A stretch of 64,000 bases of DNA from Buddleja alternifolia (GCA_019426215.1 CM033391.1:7366708-7430707); one strand, 5' to 3'; positions 50,701-63,084 are shown, numbered from the stretch's first letter. The notes: a model not told the origin generated them from the sequence alone. Numbers and translations are program-made.

Positions 50701-51508
50701 TGATTATACATGAGTGTAATACTCATACTTATATATTCACTTCGTCTCACAAGACTGTTCACTATTCTACTTTTATTTGTCCGTACATTTGCCTCTTACA
50801 ATAAAAATGAATAATCATTGTATTATGAGATCATTTTAACATTCACTTTAATTAAAAAAATTGAAATAAATATTTTTTTTACAATAAGAAATAAATGTAA
50901 TCAAGGAAATAAAATTTTCTTTTTAGTAATAGATAACAGTTACAAGTTAAACAAAATGCGATTTGTTCGTGCTGTTTTTATTATTATTATTATCATTATT
51001 ATTATTATTATTATTTTATGATAAGAGTTGTTTTGGGATAAGGTGACGTAAAATTGATATTAGCTTGTATCCGATTTGATCATGTCGAACCCATATACGT
51101 ATAAAAAAAAAACATTTGTTAAGTGATTAAAATACACTACTAAAAGAGTAACAAAGTTACATAATTTTGTGTACTTGATGAATCCAAACTTCTATCTTTC
51201 CTTCATAAAGCAAGGACAAATGTAATTAAAAAAAAAATATATGAACACATTTAAGGCAAAGAGTAACATATAACAAATTAGAATACAATCCTTTGGCTTG
51301 ATGTAAGAGGGTGGGTATCATATTATTTAATTGGTAAGAAAATTCGGTTAGAAAAGATACTAATAAATTAGCATATATCACTTATCTTGTTGATTTGATA
51401 TTTCTCCAAATTGTTGTCTTACTTTGGAGTTTATTATTAACGTAAGACCTCTTTAGTGGGATGGAAAGTGATTATCTACACACCAATTGTAGCAACTCAA
51501 TCAATGAC
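47741..51508. other. Gene-free AT-rich intergenic region
   Basis: No gene is recognised. Low-complexity stretches include a TTATT-rich run (about 48937-48975) and an (ATT)n run (50967-51016). A CACGTG core (about 48858) occurs in GCCACGTGGTACC but no gene follows it. Confidence 0.5.
50967..51016 (+). repeat. (ATT)n microsatellite
   Basis: A run of TTA/ATT trinucleotides with one C interruption. Confidence 0.85.
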
Positions 51509-51516
51509 AACATAAA

Positions 51517-51896
51517 CAGGGACGGAGGGAGGGGGCTGGTGGGTGCCACCGCCCCCTTCAATTTTTTTTTTATTATTACTACTCATGAAATTTTCAAAAT
51601 ATCTATTTTTATTTCTCCTCAAATTTTTTTTCATTATTACCCATAAAATTTTCAAAACATCTATTTTCGCCCCCCCTCCCCCCTCAATGACATAATTATC
51701 CTCTATATTATTCAAATTTATTGTAATTGAACCTAGTTTCTTATTAAATTTTCTCCCATAAATATAGCGTACCGTACCGCGGGGGCCACGCCCCTTGCAC
51801 CCCCCTTAAATCCTTCGTCTATTTGGCAAAAAAAAAAATGTATAGCTATATCACAATAATCTCGTCCCCCCTCGCTAAAAGTCTTGACTCCGTCCG
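51517..51896. mobile_element. Non-autonomous hAT element (380 bp, 8-bp TSD)
   Basis: The left end is CAGGGACGGAGGGAG and the inverted right end CGGACGGAGTCAAGAC. The 8-bp duplication AACATAAA flanks it (51509-51516 and 51897-51904). Its right part is the reverse complement of the left part of the 19898-20565 element (ATATAGCTATAC, CCCATAAATATAG), so the two belong to one family. Confidence 0.75.
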
Positions 51897-51904
51897 AACA
51901 TAAA

Positions 51905-53137
51905 TATGTTTTTTGTTTTCCCAAGCTACCTCAGTCCCGAATGTTTAAATTAAACTATTTAGTGTCAGACATAATTGTTGGATCTCTTCTAAGAAAATTC
52001 TCAACATATATAAATACTCAGGCTCAACACCTCTTGCGTAAACGTCAGCTACTCCGACAAGCTTTTTTTAATATTGAAAAATGAGTTTTGCAAAATCATA
52101 TGTGGGGATATATAAATATAGGGTTAATTGCAATTTACCCCCGAAATACCCAAGTCGTAAAAAAAACAATTGTGAAAAAACACAAGACACTTTACCTTCC
52201 CGTGCAAAGCAAAAAGAAGCAATTTAGCTCCTACGTGTCCCACTCGTGCATTTTGCAAGTTGTGATGTTGTTTTGGCCTTTGTATGACAATTTTTCTTTA
52301 TGCAAGGGTCATTTTCGCTTAGCAGCTAACATTGAAGACTTGCTCAAATTAGGATGAAGATGATGTTGATAGAACTTGAACATATTATAATGTCTTTATT
52401 AAGTGATATAATTAATTTTACATTTCGTTAATTAAAATGGAGAATAAATTTTTTTTTAGGATTCGTATCACTGATTTTACTCATTCAAAAGTCTGGATAA
52501 AAACAAAAAATGGTGAGTTATTTAAGTATGCTTCATATAAAGTTTGTCAAAATCCCTTTTTTTTTTTTTTTTACATATCTACATGCTTATTAAAATAAAC
52601 ATTTTAAATGTCCCATTTGTTTCTCTTTGATTGCTTTTATTTCACCCGAACTCTTCTATAGAATATAATTATGAAAAAATGGACAACGCAAATTTGTGCT
52701 TTCTCAAAAGCAATTTTAAAAGTCATAAAAGAAAATTGCATTTTCTAAAGCCATTGTAAAATCAATAAATTTTGAAAATGATTGAAAATAACAAGGGCAC
52801 TTTCCGTGTTTCTAAACATAAAGTTAAAGATAAGTGTCAATAATATCTTTATCTTGGCGTAATGGTAGAATTTAGGCCCCATGATTTAAAGGTTATAAGT
52901 TCAATCCCAACAGATTTGTAAGTTGTTTCTTTACTTATATTAGTTCTTTGTTTTTAGTTGGTAGTATAAAATTGTTGATTGATTAATTAGATATCTGATT
53001 TAATAATGTAATCATTTTTTTTAACGTCAAAGATATGTGTGGAGAAAACTCGAAACAACTACATCAACATCGATTACTTGATATAATTGATTGATAGTTA
53101 CTATATATCATTTGCTAGCTAGCTAACTATATATATA
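51905..53137. other. Intergenic DNA with tRNA-like promoter boxes
   Basis: Mostly AT-rich with nothing recognised, apart from 52853-52910. There TGGCGTAATGG fits the tRNA A box and AGTTCAATCCC, about 44 bp on, nearly fits the B box. This may be a tRNA pseudogene or the head of a SINE; no flanking duplication was found. Around 52121-52160 there is one possible MULE end (GGGTTAATTGCAAT). Confidence 0.4.
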
Positions 53138-53991
53138 TGGGTGAATTATACTAACTATCCCTTTTATTTAGTGTAATTACAATCCATTCCGTATATTTTG
53201 AGCACATAACAAATAGTCTCCTCTTATAATAAAACATTACAATCGGCCTCTTCCGTCGAAAAATTAACTTAATTTGATGACATCATCAAAAATATTTTCT
53301 AAAGTTCTATTTTGCCCTAGAGGGGCCGATGTAATTTTTTATATTAAAGAGGATGTAATTGTAACTTTCAATTTAGTCTTAAAAAATTTTTGGTAAGGAC
53401 TTGTTAACATCTTGATAATGAAATGCAAATTCAATTTATGTCAATTCGATTATTTTTTTTAAATGAAAGCATATACCGAATTTTGATTTATTTTAGGAGC
53501 AATATCATAATTTAATGCAGATAAATCTTAATTAGTAAGTTGCCAAAAAATATTAAAGCAATTACTAAATTAAAAAACAAGTTGAAAGAAAACAAATATA
53601 CATAAGATTATAATAAAAAATAAATTTTAAAAAATTATTATGGAAAAATTAAAAAAAATTAATAAAAAGAAAGAACGAAAGTAGCTGTAGTTCGTCGAGG
53701 GGGTGAATGCAACGTTTTATAAGAAGGGTGAATTTGTTATATTGCATTGTAATTACACAAAAATAAGAAGGATGCTAATGTAATTACACCTTTTTAAATT
53801 ATTCTTTTCATTTTTTTAAAACAATGGTAAAATTGACATTTTACACTTTCCGTCACGTTTAACTAACTGTCATTTGTCAGGTGGTAAATGTCAAGTTTTA
53901 TTGTAAAAGAAATTATTTGTTATGGGCCACGTATAAGTGGATTGAATTATAATTATACTAAATTAAAAGAGTAGCCAGTGTAATTAACCGG
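53138..53991. mobile_element. Probable MULE-like element, decayed
   Basis: The ends form diverged inverted repeats: GGGTGAATTATACTAAC at the left, and (inverted) GGTTAATTACACTGGC with a following TTTAATTTAGTATAATTA at the right. No clear target duplication was found. The interior is AT-rich with no coding capacity. Confidence 0.5.
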
Positions 53992-54254
53992 GTATAAATG
54001 ATGGGAACATGGATCCACCATCTTAGATGGAGTGTTTAAACATTACATGAAAAATAAAACATCCATACACAGCTTGTACACGACACGTACATAATAGATG
54101 ATGACGTGACAGGCACATTCCAACAATGGGGGTCTTTTTTGATATTTTACAATGTTTAGTTGTTATAAAAATAATAGATAAATGACATGTAACTCCCTCG
54201 GTTGGCGGGGAATGAGCCACTTTTTGTCATAAGGTAATGTATTTAATTTTCTCT

Positions 54255-54385
54255 ACCAATGTAAGGTGGGTGGTTGTGAGCGATTTGTAAGTAACTCTAT
54301 AAACTATATTTGGTCTTACAGGCATGTCTTAATCTAGATGACCGGATTCAACTCCACCCAAATTTTTGTTCGTAAAAAAAAATTA
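54255..54385 (+). mobile_element. 5'-truncated SINE
   Basis: The sequence (GTGGTTGTGAGCGATTTGTAAG, TCTATAAACTATATTTGGTC, ending TTTTTGTTCGTAAAAAAAA) parallels the 3' part of the SINE at 58263. The tRNA-like head is absent. Confidence 0.55.
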
Positions 54386-54837
54386 TTATAAAAATAATAA
54401 AATATAAAGGTAACTTTTTTTTTCAAGGTTTCGACAATGATCCTTATGCATGCAATTAATCTTTACCTAAATTTCCATCTCTTTCTCATTGAACAATTAT
54501 TTTCCATTCTCTTTTTGACAATGTATTGTCAATATTCGTATTTGTCCGTGCATCATAGGATAAAACGGTGAAAATTTCAAGAAAGTTGATTTTTTTAAAA
54601 ATCTTTTTGGCATCAAATGAACCTAAAGTACATTTAGCAAAAGACAATATGGGGTAAACTACTTTTGCTTAATTATCATAATTTTTGTTTGCCATTTTTC
54701 TATTCATTGTGTCAAAATCATTTTGGCCAAAAAAATATAAATTAACATGGGTGAATTGTTATTGTAATTTATAAAATTTATAAAACATGAATTCATTTTC
54801 GAAATGCGTTTATATAGACCGTGTGTTGAGAATATGT

Positions 54838-55064
54838 CCACGGCACGGCACTTCATCTTCACCCCTCTTCACTCGTGCTACTTTAACTTTATCAGAATCA
54901 TCGGCCCTTGGCTCTGTAGCAGGCTGATTCGGGTCCAACACATAGGCAATCTTTAGGAACGTTAACAGAAATATCATCTTATCCTTCCAGTGAGGATAGT
55001 TTATCCCATCGAAACAGTTCAGTTTGACAACTTCTTAATTCATTATCTTCGAACCAGACTCCAT
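54838..55064 (-). pseudogene. Copia gag N-terminal fragment
   Basis: From an ATG at 55064 on the - strand the frame reads MESGSKIMN, a stop, then LNCFDGINYPHWKDKMIFLL and AYVLDPNQP. This is the F-x-G-x-N-Y-x-x-W-K-x-x-M pattern of Copia gag (DUF4219/UBN2). The rest of the element is not present. Confidence 0.7.
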
Positions 55065-55069
55065 TGAAA

Positions 55070-56061
55070 AATTAAAAAAATATATCATTTTAAGATTGTT
55101 ATCGTAATTTATAAAATTTTATGGTTTGAAGCGTGATTTCGCTCCTTTAAATGATATTGGCCCCCCACTACACGTTTGCCACTGGGATAAATGCAAATTC
55201 ACTTATAGGATACGACAAACCACCCGAAATTTAACGAATAACAATTTCGGAAATCTCCTTTCAAGAACAACTCAAAGACTTTATTATATAAGAGTGAAAG
55301 CAGTAAAAATTAGATGATTAAATCTGGCACAAGAAATGTGTTTATATAGACATAAAACACTTTTTCGGAATAGTTGCGTTATTTGGAATTCGAGTTTAAT
55401 TTTAAAGATTGCACCAATTCGGAAATGTCTACACTTGAGAAAAGAAGTGTCTATTCAGTCAAAAATAATTTCAGAAATTAATTCTAGAGAAGACATCTTT
55501 TAGAAAAATCATTTTCTAAACATTGCAACATTTTAATAAATAAACTACTTAAAATAATTCCAAAATAATAAATAAATCAGAAAATAATAAAATAAAAAAT
55601 AATATTTTATTTTCGTGGATCTGTGCGCGTGACACGTGTCCCAAGTGCCAAGTCTTTGATATATAAATATACATAATATATCTATATTTTGGCCTTCCTC
55701 CAAAATTTTTCTCCAAGTTTCTAATTTAATAAGTTCTTTATGTGGGATAAAAAACACATTATACATCCTTATATATGCAAGCTATCTAACATTAATTTCA
55801 CTTTGCTCCTTCAATACACACTTACTTTTAGACTATCCTATTTTATCTCTATACTGCATCATTCTACCCCTTCATATATTCAACATATTTTAATTATAAT
55901 ACTATACCAATAAATTGTTATTAACTAATTAGTGTAGAGATAAAGACCAACAAATAATTTAAAATGAATAAATTGACAGTATTACTCAAAATGTAATAAT
56001 ACTTCTATCTATAAATCTTCTTTACCTTTTTAATTGACAATTTATGGACAATCTTTTTTTT

Positions 56062-56099
<38 letters not shown>

Positions 56100-56479
56100 T
56101 TGATTTTTTTACTTTTTTTTTAAGATTAGAAAAGTCTGCAAATGAAGCATATGTTAAATAATTGAAGGGTAAAATAACGCGAATAAAGTCTTAGTTGAGG
56201 GCCAAAATAGAATTATCCAAACTAATAATTACTGAGAGTTGACAGTTAGTGCAGAAAATATCAATAGGATATATATATATATATAAAATATAGCTATATA
56301 TATGTAGCAGAAGACATATATAGGGTGAAAAGTGTAGGGGAAATTGACCCAAAAAAGGCAACAAAATAATGATGTCAGCAGTGCGTATATTATAACTTTA
56401 TACGACTCACGCGCCTAACAGTCCTCGACCTGTACTCTCCTGACGCGTGTCGTTACATCACCTACACCTGTGTAAAATG
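55070..56479. other. Intergenic DNA
   Basis: A 64-codon open stretch (55126-55317, with PPLHVCHWDKCKFTYRI) is of unknown origin and is probably chance or transposon residue. GACACGTGTC (55631-55640) is a palindromic G-box, and GACGCGTGTC (about 56440) resembles a coupling element, but no downstream gene is seen. An (AT)n run lies at about 56067-56096. Confidence 0.45.
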
Positions 56480-56482
56480 TAA

Positions 56483-57024
56483 GGCCTTGTTTGTTGTTTG
56501 TTTATGATTTCAAATTCCATTTTCAATATCCTGGATCACAAAATTCTAAAAATCCGTAACACAAATCATTCTCATCTAAATTCTACTTTTTTCAACTTAA
56601 CTTTTTCAATCACCCATATAACTACCTATCACTCACTATATCAATCATTTCACACATTTATCAATCAACATCATTTCCTCAAATCATTACTTTTTTATTC
56701 AATCTTCCACATTTTACTATATATTAATAATAAATTTCAAATTTCAAAATATATTAATAATAAATTAACTTTATATATCTATATTATTTTGTTATTTATT
56801 TATTTATTCACATAATCATTACACAAATAACTAACTCAATTATTTAACTCATCATACATCAACCAATTATTATTGATTTGACACATTTTACAAATCTCAA
56901 CCATTTTTTTTAAAAAAAAAACTAACTAAACACATATCACATCAATTCTCACACGAATCCATGTAGTCCGCATTTCCCGATAAATTTTCAAGATTTTATC
57001 TCAAAAACATAAACAAACAAAGCC
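56483..57024. mobile_element. PIF/Harbinger (Tourist-like) MITE (542 bp, TAA TSD)
   Basis: The ends are GGCCTTGTTTGTTGTTTG and (inverted) GGCTTTGTTTGTTTATG. The flanking 3-bp duplication is TAA (56480-56482 and 57025-57027), as expected for this superfamily. The 105-codon frame inside it is AT-rich and not a gene. Confidence 0.8.
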
Positions 57025-57201
57025 TAAATATCCCCACGAGTCAAATTCGGGCAAAAATTGTTTGGCAAGAGCTAAAAAGAAATATTATTAATTTTGTTTT
57101 ACTATATATATTACTAATATAATTATGACAGTATTAAATATATTATTATTTTTTTATATATAATTTTAAAAATGTAATATTCTATATTTATTAATAAATA
57201 C

Positions 57202-58105
57202 TGTTTACACTATAAAATAATTTGGGCTTTCGAATTACAGAGCCAAAATAGCTCAAACTGTAGAAATTCGAAAAGAAGAAAATTGGGTCCACGTGTAAGA
57301 AAGATAAGGCCCAATAAACTCAGAAAATAGCAAAAATGTAGGCTGAGTTGATAAAAACCCAAGAATCAAATCGGAGGAGACGAAAAGAACCGAAAAGACA
57401 ATAATCTGCATTCAAGAAAGACGCGCTGAAATAAGAAGTTTGAAAGAAGCAGTTGAAGACGGTTCCCGATGAAGAAGAACGTGGGTTCCCCAAAGACGAA
57501 ATATATGCGGTCAAGAAGGAGAAGAATAGAGATCATCAGAATCACAAACTTCTACAGTTTCATTTTCTTATAATTAGCTCTAGTATTAGGAGTAGTTCAT
57601 AGCGTAAATTCGGAGTAGCCGTAGAATAATGTAATAGTTGTTTGTCAAGAATCAAAGGGATTCGACTGCAAAGCTTGTAACCGCAGTTTATTTGTAATCA
57701 TCACGATCGAAGACTCTCATTGAGGTATAAATTACTTTTTTCAGATTTAAATATTTGATAGGTAATTTTATATTGACTTGAGTTTTCGTTCATTATTCTC
57801 GTATTTGAAAGTAACAACTAAGAATTTAGTTAAAGACTTGAACCACCGTTCAGTGAATCGAACGCAGGGGTTGAGAGATAATCCTCGATCGAAGACTCTC
57901 ATGGAGGTATAAATTATCTTTTTTTCAGATTTAAGTATTTGATAGGTTAATTTTATCTTGACTTGAGTTGTTCGATTCATTTGTCTTTACGCTCGAAATC
58001 AATAACCAAAGAGTTAATTAAAGACTTGAACCACCATTCAGTGTATCGAACGCAGGGGTTGAAAGATAATCTCAAATTATAGATTATCACGGGGCTCGGA
58101 ACGAA
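57202..58105 (+). repeat. Solo-like LTR of the Tat family (diverged)
   Basis: It begins TGTTTACACTATAAAATAAT and follows the outer-element LTR in order, with two copies of the GAGGTATAA module (57721 and 57903). It ends after ATTATCACGGGGCTCGGA. No internal region or partner LTR is near. The right border and target duplication are uncertain. Confidence 0.75.
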
Positions 58106-58262
58106 CAATTAGATCCACCTAATACACAAAATATTTGTTTTATAGGCTCGAGATTCGCTCTTAAAAAATGTTAGCCTCTGCTCAAGCTAACTTGTGCTAG
58201 ACTCGATGACCACCCCTACTAATGTTTGGGTGAGCCACTCCTAAAGCAAAACCCAAGAGCCA

Positions 58263-58459
58263 TGCAACACATATTGGCTCAATTGATAAGGAGTGAATCA
58301 CTTGAGGGTTCGATTCTCTTGTTGATGTGAAGGTTGTGTTGGTGGACCATCTGTAACTACCTCTATAAGCAATTTTTACCTCATTGGTCACGAATGCATG
58401 CCTAACCCTTAGTAAACGACCAGAACGGACCTCTACTCAAACTTTTTGTAATAAAAAAG
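58263..58459 (+). mobile_element. SINE (tRNA-derived, about 197 bp)
   Basis: An A box-like TGGCTCAATTGATAAGG and a B box-like GGGTTCGATTCTC, about 40 bp apart, lead to a body ending in an A-rich tail (ATAAAAAAG). The flanks AAAACCCAAGAGCCA (58248-58262) and AAAACACAAGAGCCA (58460-58474) are a 15-bp target duplication with one mismatch. Confidence 0.8.
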
Positions 58460-58474
58460 AAAACACAAGAGCCA

Positions 58475-60250
58475 AGAGGTTCCATTGATTTATCCAAGAA
58501 GCTTTTTGAGTAATTCATTCTCCACACATGAAAAAAAATATTATATATTTATACAGTATGTCAACTGGCGACATAATGCACATTATTTGTTCTGAAATTC
58601 TTCTTCATTTAATATTTCATTTACTTATATGCATGTCAAGTGCATAAAATTTTCATCACTTATATTTTTATATATTTCATGAAAAGACTTGTACACTTAA
58701 TATTCATATAAAAATGAAGAGGATGAAATATCATTTGAAACAAAAGATCCAAACTCACATAAAAATCGCCATTAGTTATGTATATCAAGTGACAAATCTC
58801 TGAAAATCACGAAATAAATATCGAGTGGGAAAGTTCAGTGCTCGAATCAGGGGAGAATTCGTCATGATACCGTATTTGTTTTTGTTTGTGGCATTCGCGT
58901 TTAGTTACATGATGAGGACAACATATTGAAGGGGACATTTAAAGATTGAATAATATAACATATAATAAGATCTAAAAATAAAATAAAAAATTAAACATAT
59001 GGAATTATATTTGTCCCTTAGTGGTGCTACTCTGACGGACCAGTGCTTATGCTGGTTGTTCAGTTGGTCTGATATGTTCGCTGGTGAACACGAAAGCCCA
59101 AACATGAAGTAGCGAGGAGTGCTTTGGTCACCATCACTAACACCCTCGTTTTTCTTTCATCAAAAAACAAATAATAATTAAAAGATCCAAGGATTTTGGC
59201 TTTTTATACAATATCATACGGGAACCGTATTTCAGCACAAGTAAAGGATAGAGAAGTACAATACAGTCAAAAGTCAAAACACATTTTCTTCGTCGTCCGG
59301 AGCCGAATGGCTCGGCTAAGACTCCGCGCCATTCTAGCCGGTCAAGCGAGTGAAGTCACGCGCTTTCTTATCTAGTGCGGAGATTAAGGCAACACCCTTT
59401 GGTGTGGGCCCTTAACTCGAGGTAGTAGATTTTGGTTTTAACCATAGTAAAAAGCAACAACTGACAAAAGGGAATTTAAACCAAAGGTTAAATCCGTCAA
59501 GTCAAAATGACTGTCCCCACTCAGAACCCCGTACAGTCCGCCCCATCAGTAAAAAGCCTGTGTCCCTATATTATCGCGATATTATCCATTCTCAACTAGC
59601 CCTAGCTCGACACGATATTTTCTCAACAAATTTCCAACTACAATGCACGGATACTCCATAAAATGACTTTGTGCTATTTGTATTCATTATGGATACTCGA
59701 AGATATCCTGGCAGAATATATTTTTGACATGTCTGAAAATAAAAGAAAAAAAAAATATCCAGTACAAAATTTGGCCGACACGCCTTGAACACCAGATAAA
59801 GTTTTTTTTTTAATATTATGCAATATTTTTTTGGAAAAAAATGGTAAAAGAGATAATGTTTCCAAAATTAAAACTAACAAATAACAAATAAACTTAAAAA
59901 ATTAGACAAAATTTTATTTATGTTAATAAAGTTATTGAATCAAATTTCTTTTGAAATATTTTAAATGCACATACACACATATCCTCAACGTATCGTATTC
60001 TTAAATTTTGAAATTTGGTGTGTTTTGTATTTATTTGTATTTGTGTGTCATAACTTTCAACACATACTCTTTTTTTTTCTTAACTTTATTTTAAATATAT
60101 TAATAATATTTCATCAATCATTCCGACTCCTGTTAATTAGGGAAATAATATAAGATCGGGTATTGTTAAATAATTTACTTAACTAAATTAATGAATAACT
60201 GTAAATAATAAATGTACAATGATAAGTCGTATAATTGTATATGTCAGCTT
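58475..60250. other. Intergenic DNA with a GC-rich patch
   Basis: No gene is recognised. The stretch 59281-59430 is much richer in GC than its surroundings, with self-complementary GCCGAATGGCTCGGC and GGTGTGGGCCC words. It is unassigned. Confidence 0.4.
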
Positions 60251-60251
60251 C

Positions 60252-60518
60252 TGTTTGCAAACACTACCCACTTCTGATTTTCAAGTGATCTTGCTTATTT
60301 TCACTTAAAATCACTTTTCTAAAAGCAGTAGAGTTTGCAAACACTCCCTTTGTCGTGAATTATATTTATATATATGTAATTCAAATCCTAACAGAAAAAA
60401 AGTTACGTTCCTATAATGGGAGTGTTTGCAAACTCTACTGCTTCTATAGAAGTGCTTTTAAGTGAAAAATAAGTAGAATCACTTGAAAAGCAAAAGTGGG
60501 TAGTGTTTGCAAAGACAA
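60252..60518. repeat. Foldback repeat with arms of about 95 bp
   Basis: TGTTTGCAAACACTACCC...GTAGAGTTTGCAAACACTCCC (60253-60349) is repeated inverted at about 60418-60515 around an AT-rich spacer. Each arm is itself bounded by TTTGCAAAC words. It is probably MITE-derived, perhaps hAT, but no target duplication was found. Confidence 0.65.
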
Positions 60519-60541
60519 CCAGAAAGTAGAAAAAAACTATC

Positions 60542-61347
60542 AGGAGTGTTTGCAAATAGAAGTGATTATCAATTAGTTTTTTTGCAAAAAGTACAATATT
60601 GCCCCTAAAATAAAATAAAAATCATATTTTCTTCACATTATGTTCCTACTATTTTTTTTTAACAAAATACCCCTAAAGACATATGTTTATGAAATAATAC
60701 TGATTTTTAAAGGATAGTCAACATATTCTACAAGTGTCCGTCACATGCTCATATTCAATTTTTTTATTTCTTTTATCTTTCTTTTTAAGTTTTTCTAGAC
60801 CGCATTGGCTTGCAATAAGCATTATAACAAATATTATAAACATAAAAATAATTTAACAATAAAAATTAATTATTTTTTAATAACAGTACATGATATAAGC
60901 TAGGTTGGGAGTTTTGGATTTTCAGAACTCTTGGCCATGAAATATCTCTTAATTTTATTAATATCCAACTACTAAAATATAATTAATTTAATTTCCCACA
61001 AATCAAGTAGGAATCCTAGGAAAGGGATGAACGATTTTACATTAAGAAACTGCTATCTTGATATTTTTGTGAATTTTAACGTTAGTTTTTTTTAAAAAAG
61101 ATTTAGGGACTAATCTGGGAATATGAAAATATTTTTAAGGATAAATTGTCATAAAAAATTTATTTTAACTGCAGGAATTTAAAAAACACCTAGAAGTACC
61201 CCCTACCCAACTTGGAGCTTTTGGCTTTTGAGAGCTTAATTTTAGAAAATCAGAAGCAAAAACAGGATTTGCAAACATTATAAAATTACTTTTTTTTAGC
61301 TAAAAGCTCAAAAATGCTTTTATTTAGAGTTTGCAAACATTCCCAAT
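60542..61347. mobile_element. Possible larger relative of the TTTGCAAAC element
   Basis: The left end is GGAGTGTTTGCAAA and the right end, inverted, GGGAATGTTTGCAAAC. Both sides also have an AAGTGATT/AAAAGC-type word inside. No clean duplication or coding part was seen, so the borders are tentative. Confidence 0.45.
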
Positions 61348-62639
61348 AGTAGCAACAGCTTTGTACAATTTATTTTCCTTCGATGGCTAATTTCATAAAG
61401 ACATGAAATTTGATAATGTTATTTTGACATAATTTAGGATCCAATTCAACATGAAAAATAGTAATTAATAAGTAGCCCTCAAAATATATATCAACTTAAT
61501 TATGGAAGGAATTCACATGACTCAACTTGGAGACAATAGTAAGCGGACAAAGCTTTAGCGTTTATAATGCACGAATATTTTAAAAAATCAGTATAGTATC
61601 GATTCGTTTTAGATACCGATAAAATGTCGACATGCTTCAGGCATAATATTGTTTTGTCCAAGAAATAAATAAGACAATACTGGTATGATATAGGATAACA
61701 TGGATATCGTGTATATTATGTTTCGATACAATTACATCTCATTTCTTATATGTTAAGTGTAGGAACAAAAGAAAAATAAGGAAGAAGATTCTGAAAATAA
61801 GACCAAAAAAGCATATATATTATCAATTTCATTTCTTCGCATTTTAAATATTTTATCTTTTGTTTTGAAAAAAAAAATTCGCCGCCAAATTATAGTCATA
61901 AGTCACACTAGTCAACGTTCCATCGCGCTAGTAGTTTAGCAAATTATCGCAAAATGATAAATATATATACATACCCCATCAAATTTTCATTACTATATTA
62001 TAAAAATTAGGGTAAAAAACATCTCGACTCCAACCTACATAGAGCAGAGCATTTTAATATAGAATCTAATAACTTTATACCAGAATATATCCGACCCTTG
62101 TAAATTATGACAAGTAAGTTCATTGGAGGAATAATTTGAATTAGATTGTGCACTCAATTATGTATACATTGCATGACATGTGCACTTTGGTATACAATTT
62201 ACGTCATACTTAACGTACGTGACAGACTTTTTGGAGAAAATATTTTAAATTATTACTCTATTAGATTTACTTGTCAGAATTTATAAAAATTGAGTACTCA
62301 AATATAAAAATTAATAAAATATGTATGAAAATACTCGACGTACACAAATTAGGGTCGTAAATGCTTTTTACCCTACAAATTAAACGTCATCAGACATCAA
62401 TGGAAAACTTTAGGAAGACCTCACAACCTCAAAAAAAGAACAATTAAATTATTAATTAATAGGGATTCAAAAAAATAAATAAATTAGTTAATACTAAAAG
62501 AAGTAAATAAATAAAAAGAATCAAATATATTTAATTATTGTCCTTTTTGTCTGTCTGGCGTGTAAGTTTTGAGATTTGTTCAGATCGGATGAGAGAGAAA
62601 AAGTATATACATACATATCATATATCATATATCCATCCA
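61348..62639. other. Region upstream of the ARF gene
   Basis: AT-rich DNA with no recognised gene. It may contain distal promoter elements of the ARF gene; none is specific enough to name. Confidence 0.4.
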
Positions 62640-63053
62640 TGTCAAGCCACAAAACTGCCACAACTTCTCTCTCTTCTCTCTCTCTCTCTTCCTCTAACTT
62701 TTCCTTTGTAGCCTTGTGAAACGCTGTCGTTTATACCGTCTCCAAGCTTCACACATGGCGACGGAGTGAGGATTGTAGGAATTTGGAGACGTTTTCTACA
62801 CATATTTGCAACGGAAGCGACGAATTTTGAGGCGATGTTTGTGTATTACTAGTAGTACCAGTGCTACGTAGAATCGGAGATTCGTACTCTACTTTTCTGT
62901 ACTCGAGTTTCCGGATTTTGTGTTTCTTTAGGTTTTTTGGTACTCAGATTCGTAAATCTCTCGCATTTTGGTTGCGGATTCCTGAATCTTCGGCTTCGAT
63001 CTTTTTCTGTCTACTCAAATAATCGATAAACTCAGCCACACACATATATATAC

Positions 63054-63084
<31 letters not shown>

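Noticed and set aside
52853..52910. A functional tRNA gene
   Set aside because: The A and B boxes are present, but acceptor-stem pairing and a normal cloverleaf could not be drawn; the B box deviates.
55126..55317. Small protein gene
   Set aside because: It is 64 codons with no known family, no promoter or conservation evidence, and sits next to a Copia fragment.
56498..56815. 105-codon reading frame
   Set aside because: It lies inside a TAA-flanked MITE and is low-complexity AT-rich sequence.
57202..58105. Complete LTR retrotransposon
   Set aside because: Only one LTR-like unit is present, with no internal domains or partner LTR nearby.
59281..59430. Plastid or mitochondrial DNA insertion, or 5S/7SL RNA gene
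   Set aside because: No recognisable organelle gene or known RNA core sequence was found by eye; left as unassigned.
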